Positions 15,873-22,954 of a DNA stretch of 23,678 nucleotides are shown piece by piece. This DNA is from TMED109 sp002684605 (lineage in GTDB: Bacteria > Pseudomonadota > Alphaproteobacteria > TMED109). The notes under the pieces were generated by a model. It had not been told where the DNA came from, did no database searches, and saw nothing but the letters and a program-made list of their open reading frames with translations. The stretch covers positions 1-23,678 of the forward strand of contig CAJWSU010000019.1 of NCBI GenBank assembly GCA_913046335.1. Direction: 5' to 3'. A program made the translations under genes and the position numbers. Each line of letters opens with the position of its first letter. Within the stretch, counting starts at the first letter, position 1.

Positions 15873-17286
15873 TTTTACTTAATTTTGCTTTAACTTTGCC
15901 ATCATATAAATGAATTGTAGCATTTGTATCATAGACTATATTTTTAGCTCTAGTAATTGGCTGATCATTTTCATTTTTGATGAGAGCAAAACCTCTTTCT
16001 AAGATCCTAATGTAACTTAATGATTCTATTGCTCCAGAAGCTTTAATAAAAGATAGTTTTTTATTACTAAGCAATCTATCAAAATTCTCATTTAAAGCTT
16101 TAGGTTGTTTACTATAGGAATGTTTCTTTTTTATTAATAAATTTTTATTTGCTGCTTTTAGAAGCCTTAACTGAGATGATAGGTTCAATAATTGATTTTC
16201 ACAATATTTTGCTGGAGAATAGTGCTCTATTTTATTTACGCTTACTTTATTAATATAAAAATCTAAAAATATTTGTAATTTATAATGCAATTGATCATTA
16301 ATTATATCTAAGTTCTGAACTTTATTTTCTAGAATTGTATGTGACATGGGCAATATATATTTTTGCTGCTCTTTTCTACATAAGCTCATAATATTTTTTA
16401 TGGATAATGCCGATTTAGAATAAACCATATTTAAATTATCATAAAGTGTTCTACGATCTGGAAGAGCAATTTCTGCAGCAGCAGTAGGAGTGGGTGCCCT
16501 AACATCTGCTACATAATCTGATAAAGAATTATCTACTTCATGACCTACAGCTGATATAATTGGAATTTTTGAATTGTATATAGCTCTTACTACAACCTCT
16601 TCATTAAATGCCATTAAATCTTCCAGGCTACCGCCACCTCTTCCAACTATTAATAAATCAGGAACAGGAATATCATCTTTAATAGTTGAAAACATATTAA
16701 TTTTATCTATAGCAGTTGCAATTTGCCTTGGAGCTTCGCTTCCTTGCACTAATACAGGGTAAAGAATTATTGTTACAGGAAACCTTTGTTTTATTCTAAT
16801 AATTATATCTTTAAATGCTGCACCTGTATCAGAAGTAATAATACCAATTATACTAGGTAAAAAAGGCAGTGTCTTTTTGTTTTTTTCATCAAACAAACCT
16901 TCTTCAGCTAATAATCTCCGTCTATTTTCAATTAATTTTAATAATGCGCCTTCACCAGCCAGTTCTATAGTATTAATAATAATGTTATATTTAGACCTAG
17001 GAGCATAAGTAGAGATCCTACCAATAACTAAGACCTCCATTCCATCTTCTAATTTAAAATTAATTCTACTTGCCTGCCCTTTCCATATTATTCCATCTAT
17101 TAAAGAATTTTTTTCATCTTTTAATGATAGATAGACGTGGCCTGAAGCAGCAATAGTTAAACCAGAAACTTCTCCTCGAAGATGCACTATATCAAAATTT
17201 ACTTCTAACGTTCTTTTTAGAGCATTACTAAGTTCAGAGACAGTATATTCTTTTATATTACTTTCATAAGTATTATTATGCTGCAT
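15862..17286 (-). CDS. xseA: Exodeoxyribonuclease VII large subunit (XseA)
   Basis: This 474-residue subunit of ExoVII degrades single-stranded DNA to oligonucleotides in both directions. The N-terminal OB-fold is at about 13-110 (YTVSELSNALKRTLE, GHVYLSLKD, LVIGRISTYAPRSKYNI). The catalytic core has TSDTGAAFKD at 151-160, VGRGGGSLEDLMAFNEE at 214-230, SAVGHEVD at 245-252 and ADVRAPTPTAAAE at 260-272. The C-terminal helical coiled region (about 285-430) ends in LSYIRILERGFALI, the usual repeat of the family. Length is normal. The start ATG at 17286 has only a weak AGAAAG site. It is divergent from purD across 120 bp. The small subunit gene xseB is not in this window. Confidence 0.95.
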   Translation of the reverse strand: MQHNNTYESNIKEYTVSELSNALKRTLEVNFDIVHLRGEVSGLTIAASGHVYLSLKDEKNSLIDGIIWKGQASRINFKLEDGMEVLVIGRISTYAPRSKYNIIINTIELAGEGALLKLIENRRRLLAEEGLFDEKNKKTLPFLPSIIGIITSDTGAAFKDIIIRIKQRFPVTIILYPVLVQGSEAPRQIATAIDKINMFSTIKDDIPVPDLLIVGRGGGSLEDLMAFNEEVVVRAIYNSKIPIISAVGHEVDNSLSDYVADVRAPTPTAAAEIALPDRRTLYDNLNMVYSKSALSIKNIMSLCRKEQQKYILPMSHTILENKVQNLDIINDQLHYKLQIFLDFYINKVSVNKIEHYSPAKYCENQLLNLSSQLRLLKAANKNLLIKKKHSYSKQPKALNENFDRLLSNKKLSFIKASGAIESLSYIRILERGFALIKNENDQPITRAKNIVYDTNATIHLYDGKVKAKLSKNDS

Positions 17287-17329
17287 CTGTTGCTTTCTGA
17301 ATTAAAGACTTAATAATAATAAAATAGGA

Positions 17330-17357
17330 TGTTATATATTTTAATTTAAATATAACA
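17330..17357. repeat. 8-bp inverted repeat between xseA and purD
   Basis: TGTTATAT (17330-17337) and ATATAACA (17350-17357) form a perfect inverted repeat with a 12-nt AT-only spacer. It is centred in the 120-bp divergent region between xseA and purD, where an operator or paired promoter elements could lie. It could be an operator half-site pair or chance in AT-rich DNA. Confidence 0.3.
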
Positions 17358-17406
17358 TTATGGGAATAAATAGTTAATATAATTTAAATATAAATAGGAA
17401 TTCTTT

Positions 17407-18666
17407 ATGAAAGTACTAGTACTAGGAAGTGGTGCTCGCGAACATGCAATGTGTTGGTCATTAGCCAACTCTCCACTTATATCAAAATTAATTTGCGCTC
17501 CAGGAAATCCTGGTATTGCGGAGGAAGCACAATGTATTGATATTAATATTAATAATAATAATGAAATTGTATCTTTAGCCTTAAAAGAAAAAGTTGACTT
17601 AGTAATACCTGGCCCAGAAATTCCATTAGTAAATGGAATAATTGATGAACTAAATAAGTTTAATATTAAAGCATTTGGGCCCTCTAAAGAAGCATCTAAA
17701 TTAGAAGGATCTAAACAATTTACAAAAAATATATGTAAGTTAGCAAATATACCTACAGCATATTCTGAAAGCTTCTCAGATAGAGAAGACGCCATTAATT
17801 ATATTAAAAAAAATAAATTGCCTATAGTAATAAAAGCAGATGGTTTAGCGGCAGGTAAAGGTGTTGTCATTGCCCAAAATGAAAAGGAAGCTGTTACTGC
17901 TATTGATAATTCATTTAATGGCGCCTTTGGTGAGGCTGGAAAAACAGTTTTAATAGAAGAGTACCTGGAAGGCGTTGAAGCTAGTTTTTTTGCTTTATGT
18001 GATGGAATAACAGCAATACCTCTAGCTAGTGCACAAGACCATAAAAGAGTGGGAGATGGAGATACTGGGCCAAATACAGGGGGCATGGGTGCCTTTTCAC
18101 CTACTCCTAATTTAACAGAAGATCTCAATAATGATATTATAAATCATTTTATTGCTCCTACTCTTATTGAAATGGACAAAAGAGGGTCTCCTTTTCAAGG
18201 AATATTATATGCAGGATTAATGTTAACTAATAATGGCCCAAAACTAATTGAATATAATGTAAGATTTGGTGACCCTGAATGTCAGGTAATTCTTACTCGT
18301 ATCAAATCTAATTTGTTTGAGGCCATTCTTGCAGCTGTTGACCATACATTAGAAAAATTTCACTTAAGGTTTTATGAAGAGGTTGCATTGACTGTCGTAA
18401 TGGCATCAAAGGGGTATCCGAAGAAATATAAATCCAATTCAATAATTAATGGGATCACTGAAGCCAATAATATTAAAGGAGTAAAGGTTTTTCATGCAGG
18501 TACAAAACTGGACTCTGACAGAAATATCCTTTCTAATGGGGGAAGAGTCTTGTCCATAACAGCTAATGGAAAAAATATGGAAGAAGCAAGAGTATTAGCT
18601 TATAAAGCTATTGACTATATCAAGTGGGATGATGGTTTTTATAGAAAAGATATAGGAAAAAAATAG
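17407..18666 (+). CDS. purD: Phosphoribosylamine-glycine ligase (PurD)
   Basis: This 419-residue ATP-grasp enzyme joins glycine to 5-phosphoribosylamine, the second step of purine synthesis. The N domain begins MKVLVLGSGAREHAM, with APGNPG at 31-36 and VIPGPEIPLVNG at 66-77. The ATP-grasp region has IVIKADGLAAGKGV at 140-153, EEYLEGVEAS at 184-193, QDHKRVGDGDTGPNTGGMGA at 210-229 and EYNVRFGDPECQ at 282-293. The C-terminal domain includes VVMASKGYPKKY. A run ININNNN at 46-52 encoded by ATT/AAT repeats interrupts an otherwise conserved surface region. AGGA lies 7 nt before the ATG. It is transcribed alone, divergent from xseA, and ends 3 bp from convergent tadA. Confidence 0.96.
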   Translation: MKVLVLGSGAREHAMCWSLANSPLISKLICAPGNPGIAEEAQCIDININNNNEIVSLALKEKVDLVIPGPEIPLVNGIIDELNKFNIKAFGPSKEASKLEGSKQFTKNICKLANIPTAYSESFSDREDAINYIKKNKLPIVIKADGLAAGKGVVIAQNEKEAVTAIDNSFNGAFGEAGKTVLIEEYLEGVEASFFALCDGITAIPLASAQDHKRVGDGDTGPNTGGMGAFSPTPNLTEDLNNDIINHFIAPTLIEMDKRGSPFQGILYAGLMLTNNGPKLIEYNVRFGDPECQVILTRIKSNLFEAILAAVDHTLEKFHLRFYEEVALTVVMASKGYPKKYKSNSIINGITEANNIKGVKVFHAGTKLDSDRNILSNGGRVLSITANGKNMEEARVLAYKAIDYIKWDDGFYRKDIGKK

Positions 18667-18668
18667 TT

Positions 18669-18711
18669 CTTAAGATTTTGAAAGCCTTATTTTTTTAAAA
18701 AAATCTTTAAG
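18669..18711. terminator. Possible bidirectional terminator at the purD/tadA junction
   Basis: CTTAAGATTTT (18669-18679) and AAAATCTTTAAG (18700-18711) form an inverted repeat with one bulged base and a 20-nt loop containing T and A runs. It begins 3 bp after the purD stop and lies over the last codons of tadA, where both convergent transcripts must end. The stem is almost all A-T, so support is weak. Confidence 0.3.
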
Positions 18712-19149
18712 TAATAATGAAGACTCCTCCTTATATATCCCGCTATATATATTAGGTTTATGATGACAGGTATCGTGATCAAATACCTTGCTACCATACT
18801 TAATACCTCCTCCTTTAGGGTCATCCGCACCATAGTATAAGTTGTTTATTCTAAATAGAGAAATAGCATGCGCACACATTGGACAAGGTTCTAATGTAAC
18901 AAATAAATCTAATTTTTCATATCTTATAGATAAACCCTTTTTAATTAGTAATTCTGATGATTTTTGTAAAACTATCATTTCTGCATGCATTGTAGGATTA
19001 CTATATTTAACCATCTTATTACCTGATTTAGCAAGCACCTTATTATTATGTACTGTCACTGCTCCAACTGGCACTTCTCCAAGGCTAACACATTTTTTAG
19101 CTTCATCAATTGCTATTTGCATAAAATTTTTATAATTATATTTTTCCAT
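18670..19149 (-). CDS. tadA: tRNA adenosine(34) deaminase (TadA-type)
   Basis: This cytidine-deaminase-fold enzyme converts A34 to inosine in tRNA-Arg(ACG). Zinc-site motifs are HAE (residues 55-57, with catalytic E57) and PCPMC (C89 and C92), with GEVPVGAV near the N terminus and GADDPKGGG after the zinc site. I chose the ATG at 19149 (159 aa, MEKYNYKNFMQIA). This gives an N-terminal arm close to E. coli TadA, whereas the upstream ATG at 19167 is part of a perfect hairpin and also lacks a ribosome-binding site. It converges with purD (3-bp gap) and is divergent from the C26 hydrolase gene. The proximity to the rluB-type gene and rsmD fits alphaproteobacterial gene order. Confidence 0.92.
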   Translation of the reverse strand: MEKYNYKNFMQIAIDEAKKCVSLGEVPVGAVTVHNNKVLAKSGNKMVKYSNPTMHAEMIVLQKSSELLIKKGLSIRYEKLDLFVTLEPCPMCAHAISLFRINNLYYGADDPKGGGIKYGSKVFDHDTCHHKPNIYSGIYKEESSLLLKDFFKKIRLSKS

Positions 19150-19150
19150 G

Positions 19151-19167
19151 ATGCTATAAAATAGCAT
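19151..19167. repeat. Perfect 7-bp hairpin at the tadA 5' end
   Basis: ATGCTAT (19151-19157) and ATAGCAT (19161-19167) form a perfect inverted repeat with a 3-nt loop. It lies immediately before the preferred tadA ATG (19149, minus strand) and within the short divergent region shared with the C26 hydrolase gene. It could be an operator or a leader hairpin hindering ribosome access to tadA. Confidence 0.45.
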
Positions 19168-19204
19168 ATATCTATTAATATAATAAAATTAATTATTGAG
19201 TAAT

Positions 19205-19912
19205 ATGAAAAAACCACTAATAGCTTTAACCTTAGATTATGAGACAACCCAAGGATATTCTAAATATCCTTGGTACGCAATTAGAGAAAACTATTTCACT
19301 TCTATTGAGGAAAGTGGAGGCATAGGAGTAGGAATTCCGCATAATATGAAAGATATAATAAGCCTATTATATAAAATTGATGGCTTAGTTATAACTGGCG
19401 GCAATTTTGATATCGACCCTAATAAATTTGGAGAAACTATTGTTCATCAAACCGTACAATTAAAAGAAAATAGAACTAATTTTGAATTATTAGCAGCTGA
19501 GATTATGCTCAACCAAAATAAACCTGTTTTAGGTATTTGTGGGGGAGAGCAATTAATTAATGTTCTTTACAAAGGAAGTTTAATTCAACATATTCCTGAT
19601 GAAATAAAAAATCCTATTGAACATGAACAAAAAAATCCAAGACACGAACCTGGTCATAGTGTCCGAATAAAAGATAATACAAAACTACATAGTATTATTT
19701 CTACAAATGATATTATGGTTAATAGTGCACACCATCAGGCAATAAAAACTCCTGGAAATGGTTTAATAGTAAATGCGCTATCAGCAGATGGGATAATAGA
19801 AGGAATTGAAGATCCTACAAAAAATTTTTGTATAGGTGTACAATGGCATCCTGAGTTTTTTATTCAAGGTGCAGATATTAAATTATTAAAAGCCTTCATA
19901 AATGCCTGCTGA
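19205..19912 (+). CDS. Class I glutamine amidotransferase-like hydrolase (peptidase C26, PuuD-like)
   Basis: The 235-residue protein has the fold and triad of gamma-glutamyl hydrolases: nucleophile C112 in LGICGGEQLINV, H215 and E217 in VQWHPEFF. GLVITGGNFDIDP at 60-72 and NPRHEPGHSV at 144-153 are further family blocks. PuuD-type members hydrolyse gamma-glutamyl-GABA, but many relatives have other gamma-glutamyl substrates, so I give no symbol. The nucleophile elbow reads GICGG rather than the common GICRG; I recall this form in alphaproteobacterial relatives. The start is uncertain: ATG at 19205, or TTG three codons upstream at 19196. It overlaps the following pseudouridine synthase gene by 11 bp if that gene starts at 19902. 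Confidence 0.85.
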   Translation: MKKPLIALTLDYETTQGYSKYPWYAIRENYFTSIEESGGIGVGIPHNMKDIISLLYKIDGLVITGGNFDIDPNKFGETIVHQTVQLKENRTNFELLAAEIMLNQNKPVLGICGGEQLINVLYKGSLIQHIPDEIKNPIEHEQKNPRHEPGHSVRIKDNTKLHSIISTNDIMVNSAHHQAIKTPGNGLIVNALSADGIIEGIEDPTKNFCIGVQWHPEFFIQGADIKLLKAFINAC

Positions 19913-20654
19913 TATAATGACAAATGAACTTAAAAAAAAAAGAATAGCTAAAATAATTGCTGAATCTGGTTTTTGCTCAAGAAGGCAAGCTGAAAAACTA
20001 ATTATATCCGGAAAAGTTTTTGTTAATAGTATAAAAATTAATACTCCTGCATACTTTGTAGATGAAAATGATAAAATTTTAGTAGAAGGTAAATTAATTA
20101 AAAGAACTAATAAAACAGAATTATATATATTACATAAGCCTAAAGGAGTTATTGTAAGTTCTGGAGATCCTCAGGGCAGAAAAACAATTTATGATATTAT
20201 TCCAAACAATATGAAACAGTTGCATTACATTGGAAGGTTAGATTTTAATACAGAAGGACTATTATTATTAACCAATAATGGAAGTCTTAAAAGATTTTTA
20301 GAACTGCCAGTCAATAAAATTGAACGCATTTATAAAGTAAAAGTTTATGGAAATATAAACAACCTAGATAACCAAAAATTAGAAAAAGGCATAACAATAG
20401 ATAGCATAAAGTATGGACCAATTATTATTAATGTACTAGATAATAAAGGAAAAAATACTTGGATAACTGTTAAACTAAAAGAAGGTAAAAATAGAGAAAT
20501 AAGAAAAATTATGTCTCACTTTCATTTACATATTAATGATTTAATTAGAACAAATTTTGGACCTTTTAAGTTAAGTAATCTTAAAAGAGGTGAAATTATG
20601 ATGGTAGAGCAAAGCATCGTTAACTTATTTATTAAAAATAAAGGTTTGCTTTGA
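19902..20654 (+). CDS. rluB: RsuA/RluB-family 23S rRNA pseudouridine synthase
   Basis: The 250-residue protein has an S4 RNA-binding domain at about 12-70 (RIAKIIAESGFCSRRQAEKL, VFVNS) and a pseudouridine synthase domain. That domain has LHKPKGVIVSSGDPQGR at 77-93, the catalytic D114 in GRLDFNTEGLLLLTN at 111-125, and VKLKEGKNREIRKIM near the C terminus. RluB, RluE, RluF and RsuA share this layout; RluB (23S helix 80) is the best guess from length and from the position beside rsmD. The ATG at 19902 lies inside the end of the upstream gene; another in-frame ATG at 19917, just after that stop, is also possible, and neither has a clear ribosome-binding site. It overlaps rsmD by 4 bp. Confidence 0.9.
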   Translation: MPADIMTNELKKKRIAKIIAESGFCSRRQAEKLIISGKVFVNSIKINTPAYFVDENDKILVEGKLIKRTNKTELYILHKPKGVIVSSGDPQGRKTIYDIIPNNMKQLHYIGRLDFNTEGLLLLTNNGSLKRFLELPVNKIERIYKVKVYGNINNLDNQKLEKGITIDSIKYGPIIINVLDNKGKNTWITVKLKEGKNREIRKIMSHFHLHINDLIRTNFGPFKLSNLKRGEIMMVEQSIVNLFIKNKGLL

Positions 20655-21223
20655 TAAAAATAATTGGAGGAAAACACAAAAGAATAAATATTAATACTCT
20701 TGATGGTTTGAATACTAGACCTACTTCAATAAGGCTAAGACAAGCTATGTTTAATATTTTATTACACTCAAAATATTTAGATAAAAAAATAGAGAATATG
20801 GAAGTTATAGATATATTTGCTGGAAGTGGTGCATTAGGTTTAGAAGCTTTATCACGTGGTTTTAAATTTTGTACTTTTCTGGATAACTCTTCAGCAGCAA
20901 TTAATATTATACAAAAAAATATAAAAAAATTACATGAAGAAAAAAATACATCTCTAATTCAATCTGATGCAGAGTCTCCTTATTTAGCTAAAAACAAATA
21001 TGATATATGTTTTTTTGACCCTCCTTATGATTTTAAAAACTTTACTGGCATATTAGAGCGTTGGTCAAGTTCAGATACTGTCAATAAAAATACTCTGTAT
21101 GTATATGAAAAGCATATAAGTATGCCTTACAATAGCATAAAAGGCTTGGATATAATTGAAAGAAAGAAATATGGTATTAGTGAAATAATTATTTTAAAGA
21201 GCTTATCAGGTTCTACCAAATAA
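20651..21223 (+). CDS. rsmD: 16S rRNA (guanine(966)-N2)-methyltransferase (RsmD)
   Basis: This 190-residue class I methyltransferase modifies G966 of 16S rRNA with S-adenosylmethionine. The start IKIIGGKHKR and TRPTSIRLRQAMFNIL at 22-37 are typical of RsmD. The SAM loop is DIFAGSGALGLEALSRG at 54-70, and the catalytic motif DPPY is at 123-126. YVYEKH and RKKYGISEIIIL are near the C terminus. The start is TTG at 20651 within TTGA, where TGA is the stop of the preceding gene; AAAGG about 6 nt upstream supports it. Its last 18 bases overlap the 3' end of convergent mutL. Confidence 0.94.
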   Translation: MIKIIGGKHKRININTLDGLNTRPTSIRLRQAMFNILLHSKYLDKKIENMEVIDIFAGSGALGLEALSRGFKFCTFLDNSSAAINIIQKNIKKLHEEKNTSLIQSDAESPYLAKNKYDICFFDPPYDFKNFTGILERWSSSDTVNKNTLYVYEKHISMPYNSIKGLDIIERKKYGISEIIILKSLSGSTK

Positions 21224-22954
21224 TTTTTCAATATCTTTGATTCCTAATTTAATAAAAGTTGGCCTACCATGATTACACTGACTTGAATTAGGCGTATTTT
21301 CCATTTCTCTTAATAGCGCATTCATTTCTGAATTTAATAAAGACCTTCCAGCTCGAATACTTGAATGGCATGCCATATTCCCACAAATATTATCTAGTCT
21401 TTCTGAAAGAATAAATTCACTACCAAAGTGAATAATTTCTTCGGCTATGTCATTAATTAAAACTGAAAAATTCACCTTATCTAAGATTGCAGGATGCTCT
21501 CTAATAAGAATCGCTTTTTCATCAAACTCTTCTATGAGGAGTCCAAGTTTTGTTAATTTTTCTGAATTACTAATGATTATTTCGAAATGTTCTTCAGATA
21601 ACTCTACTATCTCTGGTATTAACAGTATCTGTTTTTGCATATTTTTATTTAGAAAACCTGCTCTAATTTTTTCTAGTACTATTCTCTCATGAGCAGCATG
21701 CTGATCAATTAATATAATTCCATTTTCAGTTTCTGATATTATATATGTGCCATGAGTTTGAGCTATAGCTGCACCAAGAGGATAAGTAATTTCTTTTTCA
21801 AAAGTATCATTTTCTTTATTATTTAATAATCTAGAAGAAGGACTAATTTGTATATTGTTTAAATTATAATTATTATCTAAACTATCAATTGAATGAGAAT
21901 TTATATTCATTTTATCTAGTAATGCATTTGAGATTTCTGAAGCAGTATTTAATCCGGCCTCCTCTAATGAATTTCTAACTCCATTAATAATAAGAGATCT
22001 GACTCTTCCTGCATCTTTAAATCTTACTTCTGACTTAGCAGGATGAACATTTATATCAACATCAGACGGTAGAATATCTAAAAATAATACAGCAACAGGA
22101 AAACGGTTATTTTCAATAAGTCCTTTATAGGCTCCTCTCAATGCCCCAATTAAACTCCTATCTTTTACAGGTCTATTATTTACAAAAAGATATTGCTCTC
22201 TTCCTGTATTTCTATTTAATGTAGGCATTCCGACCATACCTACTAATATCATACCTGCCCTCTCTTCTTCTACAGATACAGAACTATTGAGAAAATCTTC
22301 TCCCATGACCTGCTTAAGTCTTTTTTTTGTAGATAAAAAATTAATTTCTTCGCTTTTGTTCCAATAAAAATTTCTTTTTGCATCTATATTAAATGAAAAA
22401 GCTATATTAGGATGTGACATTGCTAAATGTTTTACAATTTCTCTACAGTGCCTTGCTTCTGTGCCATTAGTTTTTAAAAATTTTAATCTTGCTGGAACTT
22501 TAGAAAATAAATCTCTTATGGTAACTTTAGTACCTTCTCTTATTGTTGATGGCATAATATCCTGTAAAATATTATTAATAACAGATATGTTCCAAGATTC
22601 ATTTTCAGCCATATCATGGGAATCGATAGTAATTTCTGCTATAGATCCTATAGATGGCAAAGCTTCCCCTCTAAAACCTAATGAATTTATATTGACTAAG
22701 TCTCCATCTGTAATTTTAGAAGTTGCGTGTCGTTGTAAGCACATATTTAAATCATTGGCAGTCATGCCCTTACCATTATCTACTACTTCTATTAGAGATT
22801 TTCCTCCATCTGTGATAAATATTTCTATTTCAGTAGCACCTGCATCTATAGAATTTTCTAATAGTTCTTTTAATGCTGAACTAGGTCTTTCAATTACTTC
22901 GCCAGCAGCAATTTGGTTAATTAAATTTTCAGGTAACTTTTTTATTATATTCAT
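21206..22954 (-). CDS. mutL: DNA mismatch repair protein MutL, endonuclease type
   Basis: This 582-residue protein couples MutS mismatch recognition to strand incision. The GHKL ATPase domain has INQIAAGEVIERP at 12-24, LLENSIDAGA at 31-40 with catalytic E33, DNGKGM at 59-64, GFRGEAL at 93-99 and EGTKVTIRDLF at 140-150. VNVHPAK-type sequence (DINVHPAKSEVRF) is at 300-312. A poorly conserved linker spans about 335-388. The C-terminal domain carries the endonuclease motif DQHAAHERIVLE at 417-428, ACHSSIRAG at 528-536 and CNHGRPT at 560-566, the metal-binding motifs of nicking MutL proteins. This predicts strand incision without MutH. The ATG lies inside the 3' end of pgi (26-bp overlap), with no clear ribosome-binding site. 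Confidence 0.96.
   Translation of the reverse strand: MNIIKKLPENLINQIAAGEVIERPSSALKELLENSIDAGATEIEIFITDGGKSLIEVVDNGKGMTANDLNMCLQRHATSKITDGDLVNINSLGFRGEALPSIGSIAEITIDSHDMAENESWNISVINNILQDIMPSTIREGTKVTIRDLFSKVPARLKFLKTNGTEARHCREIVKHLAMSHPNIAFSFNIDAKRNFYWNKSEEINFLSTKKRLKQVMGEDFLNSSVSVEEERAGMILVGMVGMPTLNRNTGREQYLFVNNRPVKDRSLIGALRGAYKGLIENNRFPVAVLFLDILPSDVDINVHPAKSEVRFKDAGRVRSLIINGVRNSLEEAGLNTASEISNALLDKMNINSHSIDSLDNNYNLNNIQISPSSRLLNNKENDTFEKEITYPLGAAIAQTHGTYIISETENGIILIDQHAAHERIVLEKIRAGFLNKNMQKQILLIPEIVELSEEHFEIIISNSEKLTKLGLLIEEFDEKAILIREHPAILDKVNFSVLINDIAEEIIHFGSEFILSERLDNICGNMACHSSIRAGRSLLNSEMNALLREMENTPNSSQCNHGRPTFIKLGIKDIEKLFGRT

Noticed and set aside
15610..15882. 90-codon open frame opposite the M23 peptidase signal region
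   Set aside because: Explained by the complement of a real gene; no start signal.
17358..17795. 145-codon open frame opposite the start of purD
   Set aside because: Antisense to conserved PurD sequence and extends across the intergenic region with no family resemblance.
19205..19912. Assigning the symbol puuD
   Set aside because: Family membership is clear but substrate is not, and no other putrescine-degradation genes are nearby.
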